A stretch of DNA of 64,000 bases from Ypsolopha sequella (lineage: Eukaryota > Arthropoda > Insecta > Lepidoptera > Ypsolophidae), in NCBI GenBank assembly GCA_934047225.1, contig OW204012.1:8990001-9054000 (forward strand), read 5' to 3'. The notes under the pieces were generated by a model, which was not told the DNA's origin, ran no database searches, and saw only the letters and a program-made list of their open reading frames with translations. The position numbers were made by a program, and so were the translations under genes. Shown piece by piece: positions 35,001-50,000 of the stretch. Numbering within the stretch: the first letter of the stretch is position 1; each line of letters begins with the position of its first letter.

Positions 35001-38000
35001 ACTATTTGTTTAATGTAATTTGTTTAAGTAACTTACAGGTAGCATGCTTCATGTTCGGCTCGTACTTAATGATCTGCGTGTGATCACTCAGATTCAGCTC
35101 AGACTTGATGCTCTTCAGCTCCATCTCACTCTTGAGCGCGTCCTCCTGCCGCCGCACTTCGATCTCTGCGTCTAGCTTCTCTGTGTCCACTTGGTCTTTC
35201 TTCTCTTTGGCACCTGGAGTTTTTTGTTATTGGAATTTTAATATTGTTTGTTTTGTTTTATATTTGTGACTTAAAAGCAAAGTCGTTAAGCGTTTTATAG
35301 GAGTGTGTGTGGTTTAACATTGAATGCTAGAGTGAAAAACATCGACACAGATCGTTGCGGCCTGAAAGAAGATTTAGTGACTAGAATAGAAAAAGGAATG
35401 GTTTGGACATAAGAGAGGATGAATGATAGAAGAGTGAAGAAGTAGAAGATAAAGTCCGACCAGGTCGTCCTAGAAGGACGTATGCACCAAATTGGCGACA
35501 TAGTGAATGAAGGGCAAAGTCAAAAGTAAAAGTAGAAGCGGCTTGTATGACTAGATTGATGGATGTGGAAGAGGCGAAAGAGATGTGTCAGGATCGTAGC
35601 ATATGGAAATCTGTAGTCTCTGCCTACCCCTGTGGGAGAAATAAAATAGAAGAAATTTTGAGAAATAAAATGTGACAGGAGAAAAAAATAGCTGAAAATT
35701 TTTCATAATTTCGTGAATCCGTTAAAAATTTTAAACACTTATGGAAAGCAACTGCATCGTTCTTTCACGAAATAACTCAAGTTGATCCAATGGAGGTGTA
35801 GTTAAAGAACTAAATTGGGAAAATTTGGAAAAAGATACACTGACATTGTGAAGGACCCGGTTTTTTTTACACTCGTTTATAGAAACGAGTAAAAATTATT
35901 GGCAAATTTTATAAAATTCTCTCCAAGAACAGGGGATCTAAAAAGGCCAACTTGGGTGAATCATAAAATGATTTGAAAGTAAGATGGAGTCAGAGTTTTT
36001 TCACTCGTGCAAAAGAGACGGCATTACTACAGAATCATAATATGATTCATCCAAAGCGGCCTTTTTAGAGGACCAGTGCATTCTAATTAACAAAAAATTA
36101 CATTTTACCTTTTTTCTTCCGTTTCCTGGTATCGACTTCCTTCTTCTCCTTCAAGGAGTTTGCTTCTAAATTCTTCTGATAGTCCATAATTTCCGGTTGT
36201 GCCGACTCCATCGCTTCTACGAAGATACCGCCGCATTTACCGAGCGACCAATACCGACGCCAGTGTCTGTCGGGGAATAAGCATGATGACTAAAAAATTC
36301 TAATTAGTCCGTCAGTTAGATTATCAGAAAATATTGGACATGTATTTTTCTTTTGTCAATTAAACAAAAAATGATGAAAATATAGATCCGCTAAAGTTCC
36401 ACGTGACGTCACGCCTAAGCAAAGGCGGATCCAGCCTGCGAGCCAGGGGGGTCACATGCTCCGAATTAGTCCAAATATATAATACAATTTTGTGCAATTA
36501 TAGGTAAATTTAGCGTGTTTGCATAGAAAAAACTAGACCCACCTTTTAACTAGGCGTGACGTCACCAGCCTCCACTCCCAAACTTTGACGTGATTTATCT
36601 GTCATTTTTTGTTTGATTGACAAAAGAAAAAATATGTGTCCAATATTTTTTGATAATCTAATATAATAAAATATAATGTTACCATTCGGCTTTTCTTTAT
36701 AAATATCGATATATATAGTGTTTTTTTTTTAATTATACACATTAATTAATGAAAGCAAGATATATGTCGAGTCCTCTTGGAGTCTGATGCAACTAATACC
36801 GACTACAAGAGGACTCGAAATATATCTTGCTATCATTAATTAATGTGTATAATAAAAAAAAAACACTATATAAATGAATTTTGATAATCTAAATGACGGA
36901 CTAAATAGAATAATATTTTGTTTACCCTGTCATCTCCCCTATTATTGTAATAAGCATTCAAAATTAAAGTTTTGGCAAAATATACATCAAAGTATAGTGA
37001 ATGCAGTGGATATGCGTTCTTTACGAAGTGTGTGGTTTAACATTGAATGACAGAGTGAAAAATATCGACATAAAAGATCGTTACGGCCTGAAAGAAGATG
37101 TAGTGACTAGAATAGAAAAAGGAATGCTTCGGTGGATTGGGCATGTAGAGAGAATCAATGAAAGTAGAGTGACCGAAGAAATTTATAGTGCGCAAGTGGA
37201 AGGTACAGCTCGACCAGTCCGCCCTAGAAGGATCTGTGCTGACCAAATTAGTGACATACTGAAGAAGGGCAATGTCAAAAGTACCCAGAATAGAAGAGCT
37301 TTTATGACTACATTGATGGATGTGGAAGAGGCGAAAGAGGTTTGTCTGGATCTTAGCAGATGGAAATATGTAGTCTCTGCCTACCCTTTTGGGAGACCGG
37401 CGTAAGTATATGTATGTATATAGTTAGTGATCTAGGGTTAAGAGACCGTTAAGAGCACCGTGTTCGCCAAAACTCCCACTAAGCGCTGTTCGCTGAGAAA
37501 TGTCTTTATTTACCTAATGTTTACCAAAATTTGGAATTTGTGCAACTTATTAAGTACATTAATCCACGACTTGAACTTGAACCTAAAACATTTACCAAAA
37601 TCAAAATACAAGCAAACGTTACAAGCGTTTACAGTGGGTCTACCGCGTAATTCTCATTTTCATCAACATCAACTTGAGATTGAAATTTGACGTGCGTGCG
37701 ACGACGCCCGCCTAACATGCCATCTCTTTTGCACGCGTTGAATTTCGCATGCATTTGCTTGAAGTTGATACAAATGAGAATTACGCGGTAGAGCCCCAGG
37801 TCGCGGCAGTAAATAATGCTAATTAATGTATGCTATCGTCGGCTTCGGTCTCTGTCACCGGACTGTTAGTGCTTTGTGCGACAGAGATGCTACGATACGA
37901 TGTGCATTATTTACTGCCGCGACCCGTAAATGTTCTGGAGTGAAATTCCATTATTTACTTTTAAACGCTTGTAACATTTGTGTGTAAATTTTGGTAACAT

Positions 38001-41000
38001 TTTTAGGTTCAGGGGATCTAAAAAGGCGGACTTGGGTGAATCATAGAATGATTTGAAAGTAGGATAGAGTTTTTTCACGCGTGCAAAAGAGACGGCATTA
38101 GAACTGAATCATAATAAGATTTATCCAAAGCGGCCTTTTTAGAGGGGCTGGTCATGGATTAATGTATACGGGACAAGTAACGAAATTTTGAGTTCGGGCG
38201 AGTTTCAATTTCGGTTTAAATTTTTTTTGCTCTTATGTACAAATTTCATACAAATACGTTTCATATTAACTTGTTTTCATATAATTCTTAATTTTCAAAA
38301 GTTTTTTTTTTTAATTTTTTGCAGAGATTTTACGTCATTTTAGGACATAGTTTTTATTACTTTGTTATATAAATTAATCATAATTTTTTTGATGATTTAT
38401 TATAGAATTGTCTGATATGACGTCACTTGAGAATTTGATACATTGTACAGATTATGATGTGTGATTGCTTATAAAAAAGGGATCTGTCTCTGTCTGTCTA
38501 CTCATCTGTCATCCAGCTGTCAAATCAGTTGGAAACAAATTATTATAAATTTATCTTGATAGCAAAGGACACATTCCTAAACAGCCATTTCTCAAGTGAC
38601 GTCACACGAAGGCAAATGGAAGTTGCAGATTTTTCGTAAAAATATTTATCATCATGAGGTTTTTAAGACAAGTTCTAAAATACGCCTTATTAAACCTAAA
38701 TCTCGGAATGGTTTTCGAATTAACACACCTTAACATAATAAAGCTAATTACATACAAATAACACACATACCTGTCTTGGCCGAAACACGTCGCCCTCAAA
38801 GCGTGCGTGCCAGCGGACAGCTGCTGCAACTGTTGCTCTGACTGCCTCAGTAACTTCTCCAGTTTCCTTTGTAACTCCTCCGAAGACAGGTTCTTGTCTT
38901 CGTCCTGAAATTGTTAATTTTTTATGTCACGACTTCACCCGCGTTGATTAAGTTTTTGTAAAGTCGTATCGAATCTGTAATTTTTTTTAATGTATCTTTA
39001 GAGGTCTTTGATAACTGATTTAATCTCGTAGTATAGTATGTTTCGAGAGGCTGAAGGCGAAACCGCGTTTCTGAACGACAATATTTCTTGTTCCCATGGG
39101 AACTGATTTATGGGATAAAAAGTAGCCTATGTCCTAATCCAGGTTTAGAACTACATTTGTGCAAAGTTTCAGCTCAATCGGTTAAGTAGTTTCGGCGTGA
39201 AGAAGTAACACACATCCATCCATCCATCCATCCAAACTTTCGCATTTATAATATTAGTGGGATGGGAAGTTTATAGCCATGCTGGAGCGCTTACTACAAG
39301 GCCACGAAAAAAAAAACTACCTTCAAATGATTTACCTCTCAAGAGTAATTAACACAGCTACACCATGACACCATAACAAGTGCATGAGTAATAGAGATAG
39401 AGAAATAACATACATACATATACTCACGCCTGTCTCCCAGAGAGGTAGGCAGAGACTACAGATTTCCATCTGCTACGATCCAGACGCACCTCTTTCGCCT
39501 CTTCCACATCCATCGATCTAGTCATACAAGCTCTTCTATTCCGGGTAGAGACACGTAACATTAATTTATTTCGGCGTGCGGTTTTCAATAGAGCTTAGCA
39601 CGCCAGTGGCGTGGCGTGATACTGAAGAGCGTGCGATAAATAACGTGTCGTAGAAATAAACGCGACAATTGACTGGCTGACTTTAAAATTTTCTCCTATA
39701 TTTTCTCTTGAGTATCTATAGATCTAGCCATTTGGTCTGGGCGTTGATAGATCAGTCAGTCAGTCTGACATGGTATTCTTTTATATATGAACCGGGTCAG
39801 ACCTTTAAATTAAACTACATATTCTACTGATCATACTGGACCACTTTTCCTAAGAAACATACCGCGTGAACCATTAGTTTTGGAAATATTTGAGCTTCAA
39901 ACAAAAATGCGAGATACGGACGTTTTTTGAGGCAGCGTCGTCCATGAAACAGTTGTTCACGCGCAGCGTTCTAAAATAGACCTTCCTCCTGCGAGATAAA
40001 GTCTTTAAGTTACAGTTGCATATCTCGTTCTCTGATGTTTTGGGCGTCTACTTTTCTTCAGAGTTTCTCAGTATGATCGTTATATTATCTGGTTTTATTT
40101 AAAGGTCGCAGTCTCTACACCCTGTATAGATAGACATAGTGACAGTGACTAAAATTAAATTCGCATAGCCTTTAAAACCTTACCTCTTCCGGCTGAGTCC
40201 CTTCACTCTCCAAATCACTCAAAACGGCATCGCAATCACCCATAACACTATCCTTATCTTTCAAACCATCGGTCGGAGAACATTCATCCTTATTGTTATT
40301 CAACATCTCCTTGTTCTTGATACTGTTCGAGACGTCCTTTAGAGGCGAGAGTTCTTTGTCACTTTGATCTTCTATGTTTGGATTTGGTGACGGAGGCGTG
40401 TTGGGTATAGCTGAGTCCTTCTCGCCTTCAGTGTCGGGGTTTGGACTGGATTCTTTGTCTTGCTCTTGCGCGTCGCACTTTTCGGTTTGCGCTGACGGTT
40501 CTGAAAAAGAAGCGTTGATCAAACTTCGGTTTCTTTCTAGGGTTACGTAAAAAACCGGCCAAGTGCGAGTCGGACTCGCGCACGAAGGGGTCCGTACCAT
40601 TATCTATAATAATACAGATCGCGCCAAACTTTTAGTACGCTCGGAAGTTGCTCTTCCCAAGAATGGCCCATACATTTTGTTGGCGCGATCTGTACTCGTT
40701 AACTAGTAAAGCCTACTTAGCTGTGCTAGTTTTCCTTTTAATTTTGTTATGTATACTATTGCCATGATTTTTTTCACGTCTCCAAATAGGGAGAGGGAGG
40801 ACATTGGACTCTAACAAAAATTAACACTTTTAAGCTTAATATTTCGCACACGGAACCCTGTATCGAAAAATGGTCTTCTCACACCCCCAATATTTTTAAA
40901 TTACTTACCCAGCGGCATCCCACACTAGGGGACAGACGAGAAAAAAAAATCTTTTTTCAAAATTTTACTGTACCACTTTATCGGCGTGATAAATATGTAT

Positions 41001-44000
41001 ACCCATGCCAAATTACAGCTTCCTAGTACCAATAGTCTCTAAGCCAAGAGTTCCTTGTTGTTGACTACGGAACCCTAAAAAAGTATCCTTTATCGGGAAT
41101 AATACGGAAAATATGAGGTTGAAACATAGATATCTGAACCGGAGGATATGGTAAGGGGGCGTGGCGCTTGCGAATGAATAAGGCCAAAAAAGCCGTCATG
41201 CAAGATCCAATGTCAATAAGTATGTTATTTGTCGTGTTGTCCGTGGCCACAGGTTGATGCGCCGCGCTCTTTTTGACATGTGTACTATTAGTGTGCGTGA
41301 GAAATACGAGTAGGTGTGCCGTACTTATAGTTTTTGTGTTTATGTCGGTGAAATAAGTGTGAGGAAACTTGGAGACACCTAAACAAGAACAATTAGAGTC
41401 TTGTGGTAAATCTCGTCTGATCTGAGGATTGAAAGGTCGCGGGTATTTCGCAAAACTATAAATTGTGTTTGCATACATATAGTCACGCCTGCCCCCAGGC
41501 GTGTAGACAGACTATACATCTCCTTCTGCTACGATCCTGACACACCTCGTTCGATCTTCCACAAAGTTAGCCCCAGTGCGTAATATGTATGTCGGAGACA
41601 TTTGACTCGAATATCCGGAACGCTAGCGCCATCTAGTAGCGCTGAACAGAGTCTACGGGGCGTGGCAGTCGACTAAACGAGAAAACTTGACTTCATGTTT
41701 CCGGAGGTAGAACAAGAAAACGGAAAAACGTGCGCGCGCGCATCCCGTGCTCGATGATGGACGGCGCGCGGGCGAGCGATGCGAGAACCAACGAGGAAAG
41801 TTTAGCAAGTATAAATTTTATCTATACCGGAAATAAAACAAGAGAGAAATACAGAAAAATAAAAAAGGTATAAAAAGTTCGAGGGGAAACAAAGTTGTGC
41901 AAAATTTAACCTTTCGTCTGTTTAGTCAAAGATTTAAAAAATTGATTTCATTGTTTTTTTTTTTTCATGATAGTAATAACTCTTTATTAACAAGAAACTT
42001 AAATAACATAAATAATACTTAAAATATACACTAACTACAAAGAATATAAAATTAAAAATAGACTAAATTAAATGAAAAATATTGTTTAAATCGCTGCCGC
42101 AGGGGAGGGTCCCCAGCAGGCTGGAGGCGTTACCCTGTTGTAATGCGAAGCTAATCCGCTGTCCGAGGTAGGCCCCAGCCCGCCGATCACCAGAAGCGTC
42201 GACCAGGCGCGAGGATATTTCTTGGAATAGTCGTCGCGCTTCTGGTCCCCATGGCCCAAGAGTTTCTACCTCAAAAGGCACAAATATGTAGCCATCCCCT
42301 AAAGCTGCATATGTGCGCCTCTTGGAGGCCTCTGCTGCAGCTGCTGCCGCGCCAGCCCTAGTGGCGGTCGCATTGATGCGGGACTGGGCCAGTGTATCCA
42401 CACAGGTCGCGTCCCACACCAATGGCCGCCCGTTCTTCCAACCTAAAAGAGTCATCCCGTCGGGTCTCTTGCCGTCGTTGCGCACCAGACCTGGAAGTTC
42501 TAGGGTAGCTGGCACGTTAACGCTGGCAAGAGCCCGGCGGATGATTTAATTGTTATATTGTTTTGTTTACATACAAGGGGTTAATTGAGTCAGGACGTCA
42601 CAAACATCTAAAGCATTTACATGTCAGCTGAGCAGATGGCCCACCTTAAGTTTCAAAACAATATACCTTCATCGTTCCCTTGCTGCATGGAGTTCAAGTT
42701 GGCTGTACTCTCCTCGACCAATCGCTGCATCCGCTCCAACGCCAACGCTTGCTGTCTCTCTGTCTGCTCCGCTCGCACCTTGCGCTGGTGTTGCACTCGC
42801 ACTCTGAAACACCGATGAACCACAAATATAAATCTGAATAGATGACGCGAGTCAACGATATTAGAATAAAGTGTAGATAGGTTACCTAAACAAGAATCGA
42901 ACTTCTTAAACGGCACACAACATAAATGTGATGACTAAAAATTTCTAATTAGTCCGTCAGTTAGATTATCAGAAAATATTGGACACGTACTTTTTCTTTT
43001 GTCAATTAAACAAAAAATTATGAAGATATAGCCCGCTAAAGTTCCACGCGACGTCACGCCTAAGTACACTTTTTACCTAGGCATGACGTCACCAGCCCCG
43101 ACTCCCAAACTTTGACGCGCTTTATCTCTGTAATTTTTTGTTTGATTGACAAAAGAAAAAACACGTGTCCAATATTTTTTGATAATCTAAATGACGGACT
43201 AAATAGAATAATATTTTGTTTATCCTGTCATCTCCCCTTAGTATTGCAATGTCACATTGATACGTGGAAGTCATAATTATCGCGAGTATATAATTATGTT
43301 GCTGTGCGTCGTCCGTCGTGCGCTGACGCCGACGCGATTCTGAGTTCAGGTTGGCAAATTAGCCAAGTTTTAACGTGCCACTCGCGGATCGCCTACAACC
43401 TATCTACGAGTTCTGGCGAGTGTATGTACTTCACATGCTAAAAAGCACGCCAAAAGGGAGAGCCATGCTCTTTACAGATATTGACTCAACTTTGCCTCTT
43501 TTGTCTTATAATTTATTCTTTGTAATTTTTTCCGAGAATTCGTTACCACCCAAAGGTTACCTGGAAGAAACAGCTATAAGTGATAAGCCCGCCAATTGTT
43601 ACTTTCTTTTGTAACTTAGTTCTTTTACCTGTTTTATTTGTTTTGGTATATAATAAATGATTTGGTATATAAATAATAACATTATGGTATTTTACTTTCT
43701 TTTGTTGTATTTGCATGTACTTTTGTGAAAATGTATGTTTTTGTATTTGTATAAAAATAAAATAAAATAAAAATAAAGTAATTGTTTTGTCTTGTGTGTG
43801 GCGTGTTCCGACAGGCACTTACTTTCTAATCTTCATATCCAGCAAATATCTCTCCTTCTTCAACTGGTTCAAGTGGTCCAGTGACGCGTCGATCTGCCTC
43901 AACACGGACTTGTTCTGCAGCAGCTCGTCACACAAGTACGCCAGTATATGCGACTTGGTCGTCGCATTCAGCGCCAGGAACGGCTTGTCGCGGAGATGTT

Positions 44001-47000
44001 CTGACAGTTTGTACGTCGTGTTGCCGTGTAGGTGCTCGTAGTACGACGTGTTCTTTGTGTGTGTGAGTGTCTGTTGTAGCTCGGCGTCAGTCTGGTGGTG
44101 GTCGGCGACGCGGCGCTCCCGCTCGCGTTCGGCCGTTAGACCTGGAATAGGACAATTTGTTATTGTGGTTTTAATTTCTCCTGCACGCCTACCAACTACT
44201 TCTTATATTTCTGTCATACACTAGCCCCCGGTTTCTGAAAGGCCAATCAATGTTAACAGTAGATTAAAAAATAATTATCTGCGGATTAAGCCAGAAAAAG
44301 TGGGAATGTTACATTGAAATCAAAAATTAACTAAGTTAATTATTGATTCATCACTATTCAGACTTCATAGAATAGAAGAATAGAATATTAATTTATTTCG
44401 CAAGAAGGGAGTACAGTACAAGTTACAAGAATTTAATCTTAAAATCTAAGATACACATAAAGTACTAATAACAAATGTACGCTGTTATCCTAGATAGGAT
44501 TTTACGCCTGTAGAAAGGAATAACAGCCCCGTTTCCTTGGAGGACATAATCTTTATTTTCACCGTTATTTGCGGTTAAAGTTTTTTTAATCTACTGTTAA
44601 CTTAGATTGGCCTTTCAGAAACCGGGGGTAGGTATGACAGATTTGACATTATAATTATTTATAGAGGTTTTTGTTTACTTTAAGTTAATTCAATTTATTT
44701 TAATATAATTTAAGTAAGTTTTATTTTTATTTCTTTTTTTTGTTATATTGTAACAAAATGACATGTAACTGACCGTTATAAATAAAGATCTGTATCTGTA
44801 TCTGTATTTCTTGTACCATTTTAGGATTTTTAGGGTTGACTGGTAAAGAATGCTTTTTTTTTTTTATTTATAACATTTATTTCGAGCAACATGACTCATA
44901 GTTGTTAGTAAACTTAAAATGATTGAGTTAGTAATACATACAATTTTGTTAGTAAAATTAATACTACTGTTTTCTGCATTAACTTTATGCATTAAGCCCG
45001 CCACTTTGTATTCTGTATTGTATACAAAGTTTATACAAGGATCATGGATAAACCCTGAGGGGTTTTTGTGATTCATTTAATACTTAATATTAATGTACAC
45101 TATTTCGTCGTGAATAAACAAACTAAAAAAAAAAAAAATTATGATGATTTGTTGGGGCTCCACAATGATAAACATCAGTTTTGTATTGGATTCAGTTCCG
45201 TTAAAAATTTGAGATAAAGATGGCGTATTTTCTGACTCAGGTCAATTATTAATTACACCACATGAATAAACATACTTTTAATCTTCTATTAACTATATTA
45301 CTTTTAAAAAAGCATGAATTTCACGAAAAAAGCGATTCAGTTTCCATATTTCAAAACCGATTGAAACGAAACCAACACACGCAGATACTTACTAGATAAA
45401 ACCATCTTTATTACATAAAGAAATTATAGTTAATGTCTTAATGTAGCCGCGATTCCAAAATAACTGTAGTTTTGCGTGCGCGGCATCTGATTTAGAGATA
45501 AAAAAATGAAGGCGTTAGAGCAGGACCGAATTTTAGCATTGTGCAGCCCCTCAAGGCGCAGCGTCAAGCTTAACTTCCGTCTTGCACAAACGCTTTTGTT
45601 TTTAAATTGTCTATCCTGCTCTAATCAACTGCCGCGCACGCAAAACGTCAGTTATTTTGAATTTGCGGCTATTCGTAGAACAAGTCCAGCGCTTTCCGAG
45701 TGTGTGAATACCTACATAATATGGACAGGCCACTTGGCAAGAGTGTGAATTATGTGGCTTTATATACCTGTTAATGCTTTAACTTCGCCAGTAGCGTTAG
45801 CATACAGGTATATCCGGAGAACCTCGCTGATGTTGGCTGGGTTGATGTCTCCCATGCGGATGGCGTGGCCGAGCAACGTCGTGTGACGGCCCGGGTGTGG
45901 GATGCCTGGGTCCTCTGGAGATAAAACAACAACGGTTCAAAAAAAAGGATAGATTTTTTTTCTATTTTTGTTCCACTTGCGATCGGTCTTTCGACCATAA
46001 GCGGGTATTTTGTGGGTAAAGAGCTTATGGGTTGGTTGATACAGCTATCAACCAAACTTTATTGGTCTACTTCCTGTTATGCAACTCTAGGATTGTGTGC
46101 CTCTTCAGGCGTCTCAGGTGATTAAAAGTTTCATTTGGCTGGTGCGAGGCGAAGTTTACTTCGTTATTTTCTTTTATCTTTAAAAAGCTGAAAATTAGAG
46201 ATATAAAAATAAATATATATATAATGGTATCGTCAAGACATGAACCCCGAGGGTGTGTCAGAAGTGTGAACTGTGATATGCAAGTCACAGTCCATACTCA
46301 GTGCACCCGCGTTTCACCGACGATTATTACGTCCCAACGTGATGTGTGGTGAGCTCTATCGCCGTACTTCGGGCACAAATACACTTTTTAGGGCATGCAG
46401 GTTTCCTTACAATGTTTTCCTTCACCGTTCAGCAAGTGGTAAGTAAGAACAAATACTATGCACATAAATTCCAAAAAACTCATTGGTGCATGCCCGACCG
46501 GGGATCGAACCTGGATGTCAAGATTGAGAGGCCAGCGTTCTACCCCTGAGCTACCGCCGCTACATATTATAATGCACATATAAATCTATAACCGACCGAC
46601 CGGTCGTGTCGTGCACTATCTAGTATCTATCATGGATTGTATAGAAAGCGCAAGGAAATACAAAATTTGCCTAAGAGTGGCAAATATTCCTATACGGATT
46701 ATTTAAATAATACTACTGTACCTATATGTTTCTACTTTGTTACTTTTAAAAAGTACTTGAATTTTTTTGTGACGCTCCCTTTACGCCCTCAATAAGTGTA
46801 ACGTATGACGTAAGGCGTTGGTAAACTCACCTATAGCACAGACTAGTAGCTGAGTTAACACTTGCATCAACTCCTCTTCAGCTTCTATACAGCAATCTGG
46901 CAGTAACGCCATTTGGAAGGTGTTTAGCGTTGGCAGGGATTCCATGTCTGGAAATAAAAATATACATATATTCCCGCCCGTCTCCCAGAGGGGTAGACAG

Positions 47001-50000
47001 AGGTTGCAGATTTCCATATACTATGATCCAGACACACCTCGTTCGCTTCTTCCACATCCATCAATCTAGTTATACATGCACTTCTATTCCGGGTACTTTT
47101 GACATTGCTCTTCTTCAGTATGTCACCAATTTGGTCAGCATACGTCCTTCTAGGGCGGCCTGGTCCTCTAAAAAGGCCGTTTTGCATGAATCACATTATG
47201 ATTCTCTTCTAATGCCGTCTCTTTTGCACGCGTGAAAAAACTCTGACTCTATCCTACTTTTAAATCGTTTTATGATTCATCCAAGTCAGCCTGTTTAGAT
47301 CCCCTGATCGAGCTGTACCTTCCATTTGTACACCATGAATTTCTTTCGTCACTCTACTTTCATTCATCCTCTCTATGTCCGAACCATCAAAGCATTCCTT
47401 GTTCTATTCCAGTCACTACATCTTCTAAATATGTAGTTTTATTTACACTAATATCATAAAATCCTGATGACAATTTTTTTTTAAAACTACGCAAAACCCA
47501 TATCAATGTACTAAAATGACAGAATTTCATGACCGGATCGACAATGCGCCATCTGCAGGGATAATTTGGCAGTGTGGATCTCCATTTATATTTGGCCGAA
47601 AAGATGTAATATCTATTTCATTATATCTTTGTTTGTTTCAACACAAAAGACAGAAGCCAAACTTTTGATAAAAGTTTAATTGGTATATTGTTACACAAAA
47701 TAGTGAACTTTGAAACAGTTCGACTGGAAGTCCTCGACGCTAAACGGTTACACCGCAAGACTCGCCCCAAGCCCACGTATAACTCATATGGACAACTGCA
47801 CTGTATTTCGTGTGACAGGATATTTCTGACAAAACTCGGATTTTCCAGCCACATCCGAGCTCATGCCAGGAAACAATAAGGGTTGCCGTCGACGGATACG
47901 TCGAGGAGGACATCATCATCACACAAAATAATACGCTTTGAAACTAAAGTAGAGTACCTACCAAAAAAGCAGATAAGATGTTACATTTTTGGAAAAAATA
48001 CTCACCAAAACCGAGGGTTTGTCCAAAGTTGTGCAAGAACTCAAATAGGTGCAGTAAATGGGACATCGCCTGTCCCGGCAATTTGAGTCCAGGCACTCTA
48101 TTTAGTGTGGGGAGGGGTTTTTGTTCCGATAACGTTGAATCTTCTTGCGGTCGTCTGTGAAAAGGTAAGAAATTATAAGTCTAATACAGCCTGTCACTGT
48201 CAACCCAAAAAAATTACTTGGTTAACACTGGTTAGACACAGACTAAGTAAATATATCTATAGAACAGTAAATTTTGTACAAGCGCTTGCTTGCTTGAGGA
48301 CTACATTAACACCGATTCGGCGCAACAAAACTTAATTGACAGGACTAAACATAATTTAAGTGTTCTTTCCTTTTCTTTCTGTATCGAAAAGACAAGGACA
48401 GGACGCTCAAAATAAGGTTAGTCCTGTCAAATAAGTTAAGTTGTGTTGCGCCGAATCGACACCATTATATCCTTTCAATGAGAGTTTTTTTTTTCGAGTA
48501 TTAAAAAAAACATAGTTTCCAAGAACTCTGCTGTAGATGGCGTTGAATTGACTACGTTACTAGGTGCCGAAACCAAAACGATTGGAAAAAAAACATTGCG
48601 TCACGTCACGTCACATACGCTTGTTGGTTGGCTGACATGTGTGCTGAGCATATGTGCAAATGCTTTGTTATAGTCCGTCCAGGTTTAAAATGTACGATGG
48701 CTTGTACCCATTGCGCTTTACACAAATCCACAAGGCACAGACTTCTCTTCTTTTTCTCTTGGGACATTTTCTTTCTGGCGTAGAAAACTCATAAAAAGAC
48801 TGCTAAATATTTTTTTCTTTTTCTTTGTTTTTATTATTTATTTATTTTCAAAATGTTATTGTGATGTGACGTGACAATGACATTAATTACTTTTTTATGT
48901 ACGTTTCATTTTACGATCTCAAAATTACATCCAAGTGAAATAATCAAAAAATTATGTGACGTTCCGTTCCTTGCAGTAACTTACCAAGTTCAGCGCCATC
49001 TATCCAGCGACTAGGGAATAGTAAAAAAAAAGAAAAGAAAATCCCTCATTGAAATACGTCTAGATCTTGACGGCGGTGCTTGGAACGAATTTGCCCACTG
49101 TCATTTGTTTCCGATTGATTTCTAGCTTGTAATTAGGGTTTGCACTATTCGTTTAATTTTACTATTCGAATAAAATGAATACTTCTAGAGCCAAATATTC
49201 GAATATTCGGATATTCGAATATTTTTAAACATTGATTGAAAACAATACAATATCAATTCAAAACAAACAAAAGCAGCTAGACTGTGGTTTGGTTTGATTG
49301 CTGCATAATTTTATTCAAATAAAATCAAGTATTTTAATTATTTTTCTTGTTTATTAATTAATAAAAAACATATTTATCGTTTTACAGAGTAACTTTAGGT
49401 AAGTAAGTCTTAGCTTAGGGATATGAATGATTAGGATAGGTAATCAGAAAAGTAACTATAAACCTATGACCAGTAAGAAGTACCAGCTTAGCTACTTAAA
49501 ATCTACATCTAGCTAGGGTAAGTAATCTTTAAATTAGGGTCCAGTTTAGGTTTAGGTAGTAGGTACCTGTTTTATATCACAATCAACATTATTAATTAGT
49601 AACTAGTGCAAATAATATTTTAATTAGGATTTAGTTAAGGTTTACTTATTATCATTAATTATCACAATCAACATTAGTAACTAGAATAAGCAACTAGGGT
49701 AAGTTATCTTTTAATTAGGTAGGCTTCAGTTCAGGCTTGCTTAATTAACGTTACACAGTCAACATTATTAATTTGTACTTAATAGCACTAGATCTAGAAT
49801 AGCACTAGATCTTCACTAGAACTAGAATAGGAACTTTGGTAACATTTTACATAACATTCAGTTAAGTTTTATAATCAATAATCTTTTAATTAGGATTTAG
49901 TTTAGGTTTACTTATTATTAATAATTATCACAATCAACATTAGTAACTAAGGTAAGTTATCTTTTAATTAGGTAGGCTTCAGTTCAGGCTTGCTTAATTA

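Noticed and set aside
42063..42515. tou exon or host gene on the minus strand
   Set aside because: Frame and splice sites do not fit tou, and the stretch ends in AATAAA plus poly(A) typical of a retroposed LINE.
43375..43614. 79-codon gene on the plus strand
   Set aside because: Part of an unnamed repeat; the GGTTACCTGGAAGAAA segment recurs in inverse at about 15685-15705.
47688..47879. Zinc-finger host gene
   Set aside because: A lone C2H2-like motif at the end of a LINE-type C-terminus with a CATCAT tail; no upstream exon fits.
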